Below are positions 46,894-56,342 of a stretch of DNA of 64,000 nucleotides, piece by piece; the stretch's first letter is position 1; the number at the start of each line of letters is the position of its first letter. The notes beneath the pieces are model-generated. The model saw only the letters and a list, made by a program, of their open reading frames with translations, did no database searches and had not been told where the DNA came from. A program made the position numbers and the translations under genes. Location of the stretch: positions 190,647 to 254,646 of the forward strand of contig NZ_BAAAUX010000020.1 of the NCBI RefSeq assembly GCF_039534165.1. The letters run 5' to 3'. This DNA is from Saccharopolyspora_D taberi (GTDB lineage: Bacteria > Actinomycetota > Actinomycetes > Mycobacteriales > Pseudonocardiaceae).

Positions 46894-47822
46894 TGCCTGA
46901 CCTCCTCGGGGGACGCGTGCTCGGATTCCTGTCCGTTGCCGTTGGTGCGCGGCCCGTTGCCGTTGGTGCGCTCGGGTTCCGGCTCCTCGGGCGGCTCCTC
47001 GGCACCGGTCAGCGCGTGCGGGCCCGGCTCCTCGCCCTCGCCCGCGACGGCCCGGCGCTCCTCGCTGAGCCGGTCGGCGGGCAGGTTGTCGAGCAGCTCC
47101 GACAGCGACTCCGGGGCGACCGAGCCGTCCGGCAGCAGCGCGGGGACGGCCACCGAGTCGGCGGTGGCGTAGACGCCCGGCCCCGGCAGCGGGGACACCC
47201 GGCCCTGCTCGCCGCGGAACCGCGCCTCGACCATCTCGCGCTGGGTGATCCGGCGGGCCCGGCCCTTGCCGCCGTAGGCCAGCACCATCGCGCCGAGCGC
47301 GGCGGTGATCAGCAGCGCCGAGGTCAGCTCGAACGGGAACAGGTAGTCGGTGAAGATCAGCCTGCCGAGACCGCCCGCGCCGCCGCCCTGCGGGGTCCAC
47401 GGGTCCAGCGGCGCGGCGGGCCGGACGCCGGTCAGCGCCCGGGCCAGCCCGGCGACCAGCAGCGCGGCGAAGCCGACGCCGGCCAGCGCGGCCCACAACC
47501 GCTGCCCGCGCAGCACTTCCACCACCGAATCCGACGAGTCCCGCCCGACCATCATCAGCACGAACAGGAACAGCATCATGATCGCGCCGGTGTAGACGAT
47601 GATCTGGGTGAACCCGAGGAACGGGGCGCTCTGCGCCATGTAGAGCACGCCGAGGCTGAGCATCGTCAGCACCAGCCACAGCGCCGAGTGCACCGCGTTG
47701 CGGGCGAAGACCATGCCGAGGCCGCCGAGCAGGGACAGCGGTCCGAGGATCCAGAAGACCACCGCCTCGCCGGTCCCCACCACGTCCTGGGCCTGCGTCT
47801 GCGCGAGAAGCTGGGCGAGCAT
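46890..47822 (-). CDS. nuoJ: NADH-quinone oxidoreductase subunit J
   Basis: This 310-aa protein is taken from ATG 47822, which overlaps the nuoI stop by one base; a GTG three bases earlier is possible. Five helices include NAVHSALWLVLTMLSLGVLY and FTQIIVYTGAIMMLFLFVLM, with the pi-bulge Tyr of helix 3. A C-terminal hydrophilic tail of about 110 residues ending in TNGNG repeats is longer than in most bacteria. Confidence 0.95.
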   Translation of the reverse strand: MLAQLLAQTQAQDVVGTGEAVVFWILGPLSLLGGLGMVFARNAVHSALWLVLTMLSLGVLYMAQSAPFLGFTQIIVYTGAIMMLFLFVLMMVGRDSSDSVVEVLRGQRLWAALAGVGFAALLVAGLARALTGVRPAAPLDPWTPQGGGAGGLGRLIFTDYLFPFELTSALLITAALGAMVLAYGGKGRARRITQREMVEARFRGEQGRVSPLPGPGVYATADSVAVPALLPDGSVAPESLSELLDNLPADRLSEERRAVAGEGEEPGPHALTGAEEPPEEPEPERTNGNGPRTNGNGQESEHASPEEVRQ

Positions 47823-48388
47823 CACCGCCGCGCCTCCTCAGAGCCGGTCTCGACGGTCTCGCCTTCCGGAACCCCGGCTTGGCGGGCCAATTCGGGACCG
47901 CGCACGTAGTAGTCCTGCTCGTTCTCGCCGAGCCGCATCGGGTGCGGCGGCTGCTCCATGCCGGGCAGCAGCGGGGCGAGCAGGTCCTCCTTGGTGTAGA
48001 TGAGGTTCTGCCGGTTGTCGTCGGCGGTCTCGTACTCGTTGGTCATCGTCAGCGACCGCGTCGGGCACGCCTCGATGCACAGGCCGCAGCCGATGCACCG
48101 CAGGTAGTTGATCTGGTAGTCCATGCCGTAGCGCTCACCGGGCGAGTAGCGCTCGTCCTCGGTGTTCGTGCCGCCCTCGACGAAGATCGCGTCCGCCGGG
48201 CAGGCCCACGCGCACAGCTCGCAGCCCACGCACTTCTCCAGCCCGTCCGGGTGCCGGTTGAGCTGGTGGCGGCCGTGGAACCGGGGCGCCGGGATCTTCT
48301 TGACCTCCGGGTACTCCTCGGTGACGACCTTGCGGAACATCGTCGAGAAGGTGACGCCGAAGCCCTTGATCGGATCAAACACTCCCAT
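47822..48388 (-). CDS. nuoI: NADH-quinone oxidoreductase subunit I
   Basis: This 188-aa peripheral-arm protein carries clusters N6a and N6b in two 4Fe-4S motifs, CVGCELCAWACPADAI and CIGCGLCIEACPTRSL. An N-terminal amphipathic helix (FGVTFSTMFRK) docks it to the membrane arm. The start lies inside the 3' end of nuoH (14-bp overlap) with GAGGAG upstream. Confidence 0.97.
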   Translation of the reverse strand: MGVFDPIKGFGVTFSTMFRKVVTEEYPEVKKIPAPRFHGRHQLNRHPDGLEKCVGCELCAWACPADAIFVEGGTNTEDERYSPGERYGMDYQINYLRCIGCGLCIEACPTRSLTMTNEYETADDNRQNLIYTKEDLLAPLLPGMEQPPHPMRLGENEQDYYVRGPELARQAGVPEGETVETGSEEARR

Positions 48389-49700
48389 GGGGCTCCTCCT
48401 TGGTCTCCCCGTCGCCCGTCGGTCCGTCGCCCGGCAGCTGCCCGGCCGGGGCGGCCGTGCGCACCGGGCTGCGCCGCGGCGGGGCCTTCGGCACTTCCAG
48501 GTCCAGCGGTGGGATCGGGTAGTCGCTGCCCGCCAGCGGAACCTCGTCCGAGCCCGCGGCGGGCTTGCGGTCCGGGATCAGGAAGGTCGCCACCAGCAGC
48601 ACGGCGATGATCACCCCGCCCCCGATCAGGAACTGCTGCGAGCTGACCGCGTCCTCGTTGCGCAGCACCCGGATCACGGTGACCGCGATGATCCACAGCA
48701 GGCTCAGCGGCACCAGGAACTTCCAGCCCAGGTTCATGAACTGGTCGTAGCGCAGCCGCGGCAGCGTGCCGCGCAGCCAGATGAAGAAGAACAGGAACGC
48801 CAGCGTCTTGCCGAGGAACCACAGCACCGGCCACCAGCCGGTGTCCAGCACCCCGCCGCCGATCAGCGTCAGCGGCCACGGCGCGTGCCAGCCGCCGAGG
48901 AACAGCGTGGTCGCCAGCGCCGAGACGGTGACCATGTTGATGTACTCGGCGAGGAAGAACAGCGCGAACTTCAGCGACGAGTACTCGGTGTGGAAGCCGC
49001 CGACCAGCTCGGACTCGGCCTCCGGCAGGTCGAACGGGGCGCGGTTGGTCTCGCCGACCATCGACACCACGTAGACCAGGAAGCTGAACGGCAGCAGCAG
49101 GAAGAACCAGCCGTCCTTCTGCGCCTCGACGATCCCCGAGGTCGACAGCGTCCCGGCGTACATGATCACCGCGACGAACGACAGCCCCATCGCGATCTCG
49201 TAGGAGATCACCTGCGCGGCCGAGCGCAGCGAGCCCAGCAGCGGGTAGGGCGAGCCGGACGACCAGCCCGCCAGCACGATGCCGTAGACGCCGATCGACG
49301 CGCAGGCCAGCACCACCAGCAGCCCGACCGGGAGCTCGACCAGCTGCAGCGCGGTCTGCTCGCCGAAGACGGTGACCTCCGGGCCGATCGGGATCACCGA
49401 GAACGACACCAGCGCGGGCGTCGCCGAGATCACCGGGGCCAGGAAGAACACCCACTTGTCGGCCAGCACCGGCCGGATGTCCTCCTTGAACGCCAGCTTC
49501 AGGCCGTCGGCCAGCGACTGGAGGATGCCGAACGGACCGGCCCGGTTCGGTCCCGGGCGGTGCTGCATGCGGCCGATGACGCGGCGCTCGGCCCAGATCG
49601 TCAGCAGCGTCATCACCACGAGGAAGGCGAAGATCACCACGACCTTGATCAGGACCAGCCAGATCGGGTCGTCGGCGAGCAGTTCCGCGGTCCTGGTCAT
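48375..49700 (-). CDS. nuoH: NADH-quinone oxidoreductase subunit H
   Basis: This 441-aa protein starts at ATG 49700, overlapping the nuoG stop by ATGA. It forms the quinone-chamber membrane subunit, with RRVIGRMQHRPGPNRAGPFG, SLADGLKLAFKEDI, GETNRAPFDLPEAESELVGG and FHTEYSSLKFALFFLAEYIN. A C-terminal Pro/Ala-rich cytoplasmic tail of about 60 residues is an actinobacterial extension. Confidence 0.97.
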   Translation of the reverse strand: MTRTAELLADDPIWLVLIKVVVIFAFLVVMTLLTIWAERRVIGRMQHRPGPNRAGPFGILQSLADGLKLAFKEDIRPVLADKWVFFLAPVISATPALVSFSVIPIGPEVTVFGEQTALQLVELPVGLLVVLACASIGVYGIVLAGWSSGSPYPLLGSLRSAAQVISYEIAMGLSFVAVIMYAGTLSTSGIVEAQKDGWFFLLLPFSFLVYVVSMVGETNRAPFDLPEAESELVGGFHTEYSSLKFALFFLAEYINMVTVSALATTLFLGGWHAPWPLTLIGGGVLDTGWWPVLWFLGKTLAFLFFFIWLRGTLPRLRYDQFMNLGWKFLVPLSLLWIIAVTVIRVLRNEDAVSSQQFLIGGGVIIAVLLVATFLIPDRKPAAGSDEVPLAGSDYPIPPLDLEVPKAPPRRSPVRTAAPAGQLPGDGPTGDGETKEEPHGSV

Positions 49701-52210
49701 GCTCTCCCTCCCTCGGGGTGCGGCCGGTGGCCGTTCCCGCCTGCCGGGATCGGGGTGGTGGCGTGCAGTTCGACCACCGCCGCGTGCCCGGCGCCGAGCG
49801 CCCGCCGGACCTTCGACGGACCGGAGTCGGCGGGCAGCCACACCACGTCGTCGGGCATCTCGGTGATCTCGGCCTCCAGCGAGATCGCACCGTGCGCGGT
49901 GCGGACCTCGACCCGCTGCGCGGGCGTCAGCCCGATCCGCTGCGCGGTGCGCGGCGAGATCCGGGCGACCGGGCGGCGCGCGGTGCCGGCGAGGTTCGGT
50001 TCGCCGTCCTGCAGCGAGCCGTCGTCGAGCAGCTGCCGCCAGGTGGCCAGCAGCACGTGGTCCGGTCCGGACCGCACCCGCGGCGCGGGCTCGTCCGGCG
50101 CGGGCGGCCGGGCCCCGGACGCGGTGCCGAGCCGGTCCAGCTCGCCGGCCGCGGCGGCCGGGGTCTGGGTGAACAGGTCGACGTCCATCTCGACCGCGAG
50201 GGTGTCCAGCACCCGGCAGTCCGGCAGCGCGCCGGTGCCGTCGATGGTGGTGCGGAACTCGCGGCGGCGGCCCTCCCAGTTCAGGTAGGTCCCGGCGCGC
50301 TCGGCGTTCGGGGCGATCGGCAGCACGACGTCGGCGTGCTCGGTGACCGCGCTTGGCCGCAGCTCCAGGCTGACCACGAAGTCCGCCCGGTGCAGGGCGC
50401 GTTCGGCCAGGCCGGGGTCGGGCAGGTCGTCCGGGTCGACGCCGCCGACCAGCAGGCCGGACAGCTCGCCGGCCGCTGCCGCAGCGAGGATGCCGGAGCC
50501 GTCGCGCCCGGCCGCGCCGGGCAGCGCGCCCGGTTCCAGGCCCCACGCCTGCTCGACGTCGGCGCGGGCCGCGTCGTCGCGGACCAGCCTGCCGCCGGGC
50601 AGCAGCGTCGGCAGCGCGCCCGCCTCGATGGCGCCGCGTTCGCCCGCGCGCCGCGGGATCCAGGCGACCCGGGCTCCGGTGGCCGCCGCGGTCCGCACGA
50701 CCGCGGAGTGCAGGCCGGGGATCTCGGCCGCGCGTTCGCCGACCACCAGCACCGCGCCCTCCGCGCGCAGCGCTTCGTCCACTTCGGACGGGAGTTCGGC
50801 CAGCGCCGCCGCCTCCCCGCCGGGCGGGCAGGTCACCAGCGAGCCGGTGCGGACCGGACCGCCGTCGTGCACGATCACCGTGGTCTTGTCCACACCCGGG
50901 GAGTTCCACTGCCCGAGGTGGTAGACCTTCGTCCTCCCGTTGCGGGCGGCCTTGCGCAGCCGCAGGAAGACGATCGGCGACTCCTCCTCCGGCTCGAAGG
51001 CCACGCACAGCACCGCAGGAGCGGCCTCCAGGTCGGCGTAGGTCACCGCCCCGGCGTCCGGCGCCGTACCAGCCACAGTGGACTCCAGGAACGCCAGCTC
51101 CTCGGCGGAGTGCGCCCGGGCCCGGTAGTCGATGTCGTTGGTGCGCAAGGCGATCCGGGCGAACTTCGCGTAGGCGTAGGAGTCCTCGACGGTCAGCCGG
51201 CCGCCGGGGAGCACGCCGACACCGCCGGCGTCCCTGGCGGCGGCGAGGCCGTCCGCGGCGAGGCGCAGCGCCTCGGTCCACGACGCGGGGCGGAGCTTGC
51301 CGTCCTCGCGGACCATCGGCCGGGTGAAGCGGTCGGTCGCGGTGGCGTAGCGGAACGCGAACCTGCCCTTGTCGCAGATCCACTCCTCGTTGACCTCGGG
51401 GTCGTCGCCCGCCAGGCGGCGCATCACCTTGCCGCGCCGCCAGTCGTTGCGGATCTCGCAGCCCGAGGCGCAGTGCTCGCACTGGCCGGGCGTGGACACC
51501 AGGTCGAACGGCCGGGAGCGGAACCGGTACTGGGCGCTCGTCAGCGCACCGACGGGGCAGATCTGGATGGTGTTGCCGGAGAAGTAGCTCTGGAACGGCT
51601 GCTCCTCGGCGATGCCGATCTGCTGCACCGCGCCGCGTTCGAGCAGTTCGATGAACGGGTCACCGGCGATCTGCTTCGAGAACCGGGTGCAGCGCTGGCA
51701 GAGCACGCAGCGCTCGCGGTCCAGCAGGATCTGCGAGGAGATCGAGACCGGCTTGGCGAAGGTCCGCTTGGTGTCGTGGAAGCGGGAGTCGCTGCGGCCG
51801 TGCTTGAGCGCCTGGTTCTGCAGCGGGCACTCGCCGCCCTTGTCGCAGATCGGGCAGTCCAGCGGGTGGTTGATCAGCAGCAGCTCCATCACGCCCTGCT
51901 GCGCCTTGTCGGCCACCGCCGAGGTCTTCTGCGTGCGGACCACCATGCCGTCGGCGACCGTGATCGCGCAGGACGGCTGCGGCTTGGGCATCGCGCGGCC
52001 GTTCATCTCGACCTCGACCAGGCACTGCCTGCACGCGCCCGCCGGGTCCAGCAGCGGGTGGTCGCAGAACCGCGGGATCACGATGCCCATCCGCTCCGCG
52101 GTGCGGATCAGCAGCTCGCCCTTGGGCGCGTCCACCTCGACGCCGTCGATGGTCAGGCGGACGTGGCCCTCGGGAACCGGGCGGGTCTGCGGTTCTTGCG
52201 CCAGCGTCAT
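49697..52210 (-). CDS. nuoG: NADH-quinone oxidoreductase subunit G
   Basis: This 837-aa protein is the largest subunit. It has an N-terminal 2Fe-2S domain (RFCDHPLLDPAGACRQCLVE), the His-ligated 4Fe-4S motif HPLDCPICDKGGEC, and a second 4Fe-4S (ERCVLCQRCTRF with CPVGAL). An additional N7-type cluster has CEHCASGCEIR with a distant WICDKGRF. A molybdopterin-oxidoreductase-like domain without obvious cofactor ligands follows. N7 occurs in E. coli and Thermus NuoG and is absent from mitochondria. Confidence 0.96.
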   Translation of the reverse strand: MTLAQEPQTRPVPEGHVRLTIDGVEVDAPKGELLIRTAERMGIVIPRFCDHPLLDPAGACRQCLVEVEMNGRAMPKPQPSCAITVADGMVVRTQKTSAVADKAQQGVMELLLINHPLDCPICDKGGECPLQNQALKHGRSDSRFHDTKRTFAKPVSISSQILLDRERCVLCQRCTRFSKQIAGDPFIELLERGAVQQIGIAEEQPFQSYFSGNTIQICPVGALTSAQYRFRSRPFDLVSTPGQCEHCASGCEIRNDWRRGKVMRRLAGDDPEVNEEWICDKGRFAFRYATATDRFTRPMVREDGKLRPASWTEALRLAADGLAAARDAGGVGVLPGGRLTVEDSYAYAKFARIALRTNDIDYRARAHSAEELAFLESTVAGTAPDAGAVTYADLEAAPAVLCVAFEPEEESPIVFLRLRKAARNGRTKVYHLGQWNSPGVDKTTVIVHDGGPVRTGSLVTCPPGGEAAALAELPSEVDEALRAEGAVLVVGERAAEIPGLHSAVVRTAAATGARVAWIPRRAGERGAIEAGALPTLLPGGRLVRDDAARADVEQAWGLEPGALPGAAGRDGSGILAAAAAGELSGLLVGGVDPDDLPDPGLAERALHRADFVVSLELRPSAVTEHADVVLPIAPNAERAGTYLNWEGRRREFRTTIDGTGALPDCRVLDTLAVEMDVDLFTQTPAAAAGELDRLGTASGARPPAPDEPAPRVRSGPDHVLLATWRQLLDDGSLQDGEPNLAGTARRPVARISPRTAQRIGLTPAQRVEVRTAHGAISLEAEITEMPDDVVWLPADSGPSKVRRALGAGHAAVVELHATTPIPAGGNGHRPHPEGGRA

Positions 52211-53502
52211 CGTGCCGCTCCTACCAGTGCGGACTCTTGGTTCTTCTCACACAGCGCGAGGAACTCCTCGCGGAAGTACTTGATGCCGCTGGTGATCGGG
52301 CTGACCGCGCCGTCGCCGAGCGCGCAGAACGAGCGGCCGAAGATGTTGTCGCAGACGTCGAGCAGGGTGTCGATGTCCTCCTCGGTGCCCCGGCCCTCGA
52401 CCATCCGCTCCAGCACCTGCGCCAGCCAGTACGTGCCCTCCCGGCACGGGGTGCACTTGCCGCAGGACTCGTGCTCGTAGAACTGGGTCCACTTCATGAC
52501 CGCCCACGGCACCGAGACGGTCTCGTTGAAGATCATCACCGCCGTGGTGCCGAGCAGCGAGCCCGCCTCGGCCGCGCCCTCGAAGTCCAGCGGCACGTCC
52601 AGGTGCTCGGCGGTGAACAGCGGCGTCGACGAGCCGCCCGGCGTCCAGAACTTCAGCGGGATGCCGTCCTTCATGCCGCCCGCCAGCTCCAGCAGCTCCC
52701 GCAGCGTGGTGCCCATCGGCGCCTCGTACTGGCCGGGCCGCTCGACGTGCCCGGACAGCGAGAAGATCTTCGGTCCCGGCGACTTCTCCCGGCCCATCGT
52801 GCGGAACCAGTCCGAACCGCCGTTGACGATGAACGGCACCGACGCGATCGTCTCGACGTTGTTCACCGTCGTCGGGCAGGCGTAGAGACCGGCGGCGGCC
52901 GGGAACGGCGGCTTGAGCCTCGGCTGGCCGCGCTTGCCCTCCAGCGAGTCGAGCAGCGCGGTCTCCTCACCGCAGATGTAGGCGCCCGCCCCGGCGTGCA
53001 CGACGATGTCGAGGTCGAAGCCCGAGCCCAGGATGTCCTTGCCGAGGTAGCCCGCCGCGTAGGCCTCGCGGACCGCGTTCTGCAGGCGGCGGATCGGGTG
53101 CAGGGCCTCGCCGCGCACGTAGATCATGCAGTTGTTCGCGCGCATCGCGTAGCTGGCGATCACGCAGCCCTCGATCAGCGAGTGCGGGTCGGCCATCATC
53201 AGCGGGATGTCCTTGCAGGTGCCCGGCTCGCCCTCGTCGGCGTTGATGACCAGGTAGTGCGGCTTGACCGGTTCCTTGGGCATGAAGCTCCACTTCACGC
53301 CCGCCGGGAAACCCGCACCGCCGCGACCGCGCAGCCCGGCCGACTTGACCAGCTCGATCAGCTGGTCGGGCTCGGCCCGGAGCGCCTTGCGCAGCGCGGT
53401 GTAGCCCTCCAGCCGCTCGTAGGTCTCCAGCGTCCAGGAGTTCGGCGACAGCCACCGCTTCGTCAGCACCGGTGTCAGCGGACTGGGCTTCGGTTCGGTC
53501 AT
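52207..53502 (-). CDS. nuoF: NADH-quinone oxidoreductase subunit F
   Basis: This 431-aa protein starts at ATG 53502 with GAGGGG 5 bp upstream. It binds NADH and FMN, with GLRGRGGAGFPAGVKWSFMP, INADEGEPGTCKD and HAGAGAYICGEETALLDSLE. The N3 4Fe-4S motif is SCGKCTPCREGTYWL with a distal Cys in RSFCALGDGA. Its stop overlaps the nuoG start (ATGA). Confidence 0.97.
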   Translation of the reverse strand: MTEPKPSPLTPVLTKRWLSPNSWTLETYERLEGYTALRKALRAEPDQLIELVKSAGLRGRGGAGFPAGVKWSFMPKEPVKPHYLVINADEGEPGTCKDIPLMMADPHSLIEGCVIASYAMRANNCMIYVRGEALHPIRRLQNAVREAYAAGYLGKDILGSGFDLDIVVHAGAGAYICGEETALLDSLEGKRGQPRLKPPFPAAAGLYACPTTVNNVETIASVPFIVNGGSDWFRTMGREKSPGPKIFSLSGHVERPGQYEAPMGTTLRELLELAGGMKDGIPLKFWTPGGSSTPLFTAEHLDVPLDFEGAAEAGSLLGTTAVMIFNETVSVPWAVMKWTQFYEHESCGKCTPCREGTYWLAQVLERMVEGRGTEEDIDTLLDVCDNIFGRSFCALGDGAVSPITSGIKYFREEFLALCEKNQESALVGAAR

Positions 53503-53511
53503 GGCCACCCC

Positions 53512-54237
53512 TCACTTCTTGTCCGGAAGCGGCGGAATCTCCGCGTCGTCGGGCATCGCCGGAGCGGTCCAGCTCCGCTCCTGCGCGATCCGCGCCCCGC
53601 GCAGCGTCTCGTCCGCCGCCGACGGACCGTCCACTGTGTCCTCGAGCGTCCCGCCCGGCCGGTCGAAGAAACCGGCCAGCTGGCGCTCGGCGCCCCGGAA
53701 GTCCGACAGCGGAGCGCCGCGCGTCGGAGCGGGCTTCTCCCCGCGCTGCAACGACTTCACCAGCTCCAGCGCCTTCTCGGGGGTCTGGTTGTCGTAGTAC
53801 TCGTAGTTGACCTGGAGGACCGGCCCGAGGTCGCAGGCCGCGAGGCACTCCGCGTGCTCCAGCGTCAGCGAGCCCTCCTCGCCCGGGGCGCCCGCGGTCT
53901 CGTCGTGCCCGACGCCGAGGTGGTCGCTGAGCGTCTTGTAGATCGCGTCGCCGCCCAGCGCCGCGCACAGCGTGTTCGTGCAGACGCTGACCAGGTGCTG
54001 GCCGCAGGGCCTGCGCTTGTACATCGTGTAGAACGTGACGACCGCGCTGACCTCGGCGGTCGAGAGGTTCAGCTGCTCCGCGCAGAACTCGATGCCCGCG
54101 TTGCTGACGTGCCCCTCCACCGACTGCACCAGGTGCAGCATCGGCAGCAGCGCGGAGCGGGACTCCGGGTAGCGGCCGATGATCTGCTTGGCGTCGGTCC
54201 GCACATCCTCGCCGAAGGGGGTCGTGTCGTCGCTCAT
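53512..54237 (-). CDS. nuoE: NADH-quinone oxidoreductase subunit E
   Basis: This 241-aa protein has a thioredoxin-like fold with the N1a 2Fe-2S cluster, ligands in SVCTNTLCAALGG and AECLAACDLGPV. The ATG overlaps the nuoD stop (ATGA). The C-terminal 70 residues (from about GAPLSDFRGAERQLAGFF) are a longer low-complexity tail than in E. coli. Confidence 0.96.
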   Translation of the reverse strand: MSDDTTPFGEDVRTDAKQIIGRYPESRSALLPMLHLVQSVEGHVSNAGIEFCAEQLNLSTAEVSAVVTFYTMYKRRPCGQHLVSVCTNTLCAALGGDAIYKTLSDHLGVGHDETAGAPGEEGSLTLEHAECLAACDLGPVLQVNYEYYDNQTPEKALELVKSLQRGEKPAPTRGAPLSDFRGAERQLAGFFDRPGGTLEDTVDGPSAADETLRGARIAQERSWTAPAMPDDAEIPPLPDKK

Positions 54238-55559
54238 CGGTCCACCCCGCCCATCACCGGGTCGATGGAGGCCACCGACGCGATCGCGTCGGCGACCAGC
54301 CCGCCCTCGACCATCGCGGGCATCGCCTGCAGGTTCACGAAGCTGGGTTCCCGGACGTGCACCCGCATCGGCCGGGTGCCGCCGTCGGAGACCACGTGGT
54401 AACCGAGCTCGCCGCGCGGCGATTCGATCGGCGAGTACACCTGGCCCGGCGGCACGTCGAAGCCCTCGGTCACCAGCTTGAAGTGGTGGATCAGCGACTC
54501 CATCGACTGACCCATGATCTTGCGGACGTGCTCCAGCGAGTTGCCCATGCCGTCCGGCCCGATGGTCAGCTTGGCGGGCCAGGCGATCTTGGCGTCCTCG
54601 ACCATCACCGGGCCCGGCTCGAATCTGTCCACGCACTGCCGGATGATCCGCAGCGACTGGTGGATCTCCTCCAGCCGCAGCAGGTACCGGGCGAAGCAGT
54701 CGGCGTCGGTGCTGGTCGGCACCTCGAACTCGTACTCCTCGTAGCCGCAGTACGGCTGGATCTTGCGCAGGTCCCAGGCGAGCCCGGCCGAGCGCAGCAG
54801 CGGGCCGGTGATGCCGAGCTGGAGGCAGCCGTCCAGCGGCAGGTAGCCGACGTCCTTGAGCCGCTGCTTCCAGATCGGCTGGCCGGTGAACAGCTTGTCG
54901 TAGGCCGGGAGCCGGGAGTCCATCACCTTGATGAAGTCCAGGACCTTCTCCTGGAAGCCCTCCGGCAGGTCCTGCGCGACCCCGCCGGGCCGGATGAACG
55001 CGTGGTTCATCCGCAGCCCGGTCAGGAACTCCAGCAGGTGCAGGACCTCCTCGCGCTCGCGGAAGCCGTAGGTCATGCCGGTGGTCGCGCCCAGCTCCAT
55101 CGCGCCGGTCGCGAGGAAGACCAGGTGCGAGGAGATCCGGTTCAGCTCCATCAGCAGCACCCGGNNNNNNNNNNNNNNNNNNNNNNNNNNNNNNNNNNNN
55201 NNNNNNNNNNNNNNNNAGTACGCGGCCTCGTTGTGCAGCGGGGCGAGGTAGTCCATGCGGGTCACGAACGTGACGCCCTGGGTCCAGGTGCGGTACTCGA
55301 CGTTCTTCTCGATCCCGGTGTGCAGGTAGCCGATCACCGACCGGGCCTTGGTGACGGTCTCGCCCTCCAGCTCCAGCACCAGCCGCAGCACGCCGTGCGT
55401 GGACGGGTGCTGCGGGCCGAGGTTGATGACGACCCGCTCCTCACCGGCGGTCTCGCCGATGAACTCGTCCCAGTCCCCGCCGGTGACCGTGTAGACCCGG
55501 CCCTCGGTGGTCTCCCTGGCGGACGCCGCGTACGGGTCGACCAGTGGTTCGGTACTCAT
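54234..55559 (-). CDS. nuoD: NADH-quinone oxidoreductase subunit D (interrupted by N-run)
   Basis: NuoD is about 441 aa and is the 49-kDa-type subunit lining the quinone pocket. Conserved parts include INLGPQHPSTHGVLRLVLEL, IGYLHTGIEKNVEYRTW, RMDYLAPLHNEAAY, RVLLMELNRISSHL and the quinone-site segments. The 52-base N-run removes the stretch between NEAAY and RVLLM. That stretch is usually about 21 residues, so the gap may be slightly under-sized. The start is ATG 55559; an in-frame GTG nine bases upstream is less likely. Confidence 0.95.
   Translation of the reverse strand: MSTEPLVDPYAASARETTEGRVYTVTGGDWDEFIGETAGEERVVINLGPQHPSTHGVLRLVLELEGETVTKARSVIGYLHTGIEKNVEYRTWTQGVTFVTRMDYLAPLHNEAAYXXXXXXXXXXXXXXXXXXRVLLMELNRISSHLVFLATGAMELGATTGMTYGFREREEVLHLLEFLTGLRMNHAFIRPGGVAQDLPEGFQEKVLDFIKVMDSRLPAYDKLFTGQPIWKQRLKDVGYLPLDGCLQLGITGPLLRSAGLAWDLRKIQPYCGYEEYEFEVPTSTDADCFARYLLRLEEIHQSLRIIRQCVDRFEPGPVMVEDAKIAWPAKLTIGPDGMGNSLEHVRKIMGQSMESLIHHFKLVTEGFDVPPGQVYSPIESPRGELGYHVVSDGGTRPMRVHVREPSFVNLQAMPAMVEGGLVADAIASVASIDPVMGGVDR
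55165..55216. other. Assembly gap inside nuoD (52 N)
   Basis: This is a run of 52 unresolved bases. The reading frame is consistent on both sides as drawn, so the gene is interrupted only in the assembly. Confidence 0.99.
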
Positions 55560-55587
55560 CTCCAGCACCCCTTCGCTGCGGCCCGGC

Positions 55588-56337
55588 TCACGAGTAGGCC
55601 CTGCGCTGATCGGGCGGGGGGATCTCGGCGCCCTTGTACTCCACCGGAATCCCGCCCAGCGGGTAGTCCTTGCGCTGCGGATGCCCGTCCCAGTCGTCGG
55701 GCATCAGGATCCGGGTCAGCGCGGGGTGTCCGTCGTAGACGATGCCGAACATGTCCCACGCCTCCCGCTCCTGGAAGTCGGCGGTCGGGTAGACCTCGAC
55801 GACGGAGGGGACATGAGGATCGTCGACGTCCAACGCCACCTCGACCCGGATCCGGCGGCGGTACGTCATCGATGTCAGGTGGTAGACCGAGTGCAGCCGC
55901 TGCGGCACCTCGGTGCCGTAGTCCACACCGGACACCGAGCTGCACAGCTCGAACCGCAGCGCCGGGTCGTCGCGCAGCGAGCGGCAGGTCTCCAGCAGGT
56001 GGTCGCGGTGGACGTAGAAGGTGATCTCGCCGCGGTCGACGGTCACCTGCTGCACCGCGTCGGCCGGAACGTCCTTGGCGCGCAACGACTCCAGCAGCGC
56101 GTCGGCGACGTCGTCGAACCAGCCGCCGTAGGGCCGCTCGGCCGGGGGCGGGACGTAGGCGGGCAGCCGCAGGCCGCCGAAGCCGGAGGTGTCGCCGCTG
56201 CCGCGGACGCCGAACATGCCCTGCCGGGCCCGGCCCGCGACGACCTCCGCGCCGCCCGCGGCCGGCACCAGGCCGCCGGGCCGTTCCGCGCTGGAGCCCG
56301 GCTCGCCGGGGTCCGGAGTGGTCTGGTTCTGGGTCAT
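55588..56337 (-). CDS. nuoC: NADH-quinone oxidoreductase subunit C
   Basis: This 249-aa protein starts at ATG 56337 with AGGTGA 5 bp upstream; a GTG overlapping the nuoB stop is the alternative. The N-terminal 60 residues are Gly/Pro-rich and variable. The 30-kDa signature follows: VYHLTSMTYRRRIRVEVALD, ADFQEREAWDMFGIVYDGHP and LMPDDWDGHPQRKDYPL. It is separate from nuoD, unlike the nuoCD fusion of enterobacteria. Confidence 0.96.
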   Translation of the reverse strand: MTQNQTTPDPGEPGSSAERPGGLVPAAGGAEVVAGRARQGMFGVRGSGDTSGFGGLRLPAYVPPPAERPYGGWFDDVADALLESLRAKDVPADAVQQVTVDRGEITFYVHRDHLLETCRSLRDDPALRFELCSSVSGVDYGTEVPQRLHSVYHLTSMTYRRRIRVEVALDVDDPHVPSVVEVYPTADFQEREAWDMFGIVYDGHPALTRILMPDDWDGHPQRKDYPLGGIPVEYKGAEIPPPDQRRAYS

Positions 56338-56342
56338 CGGAC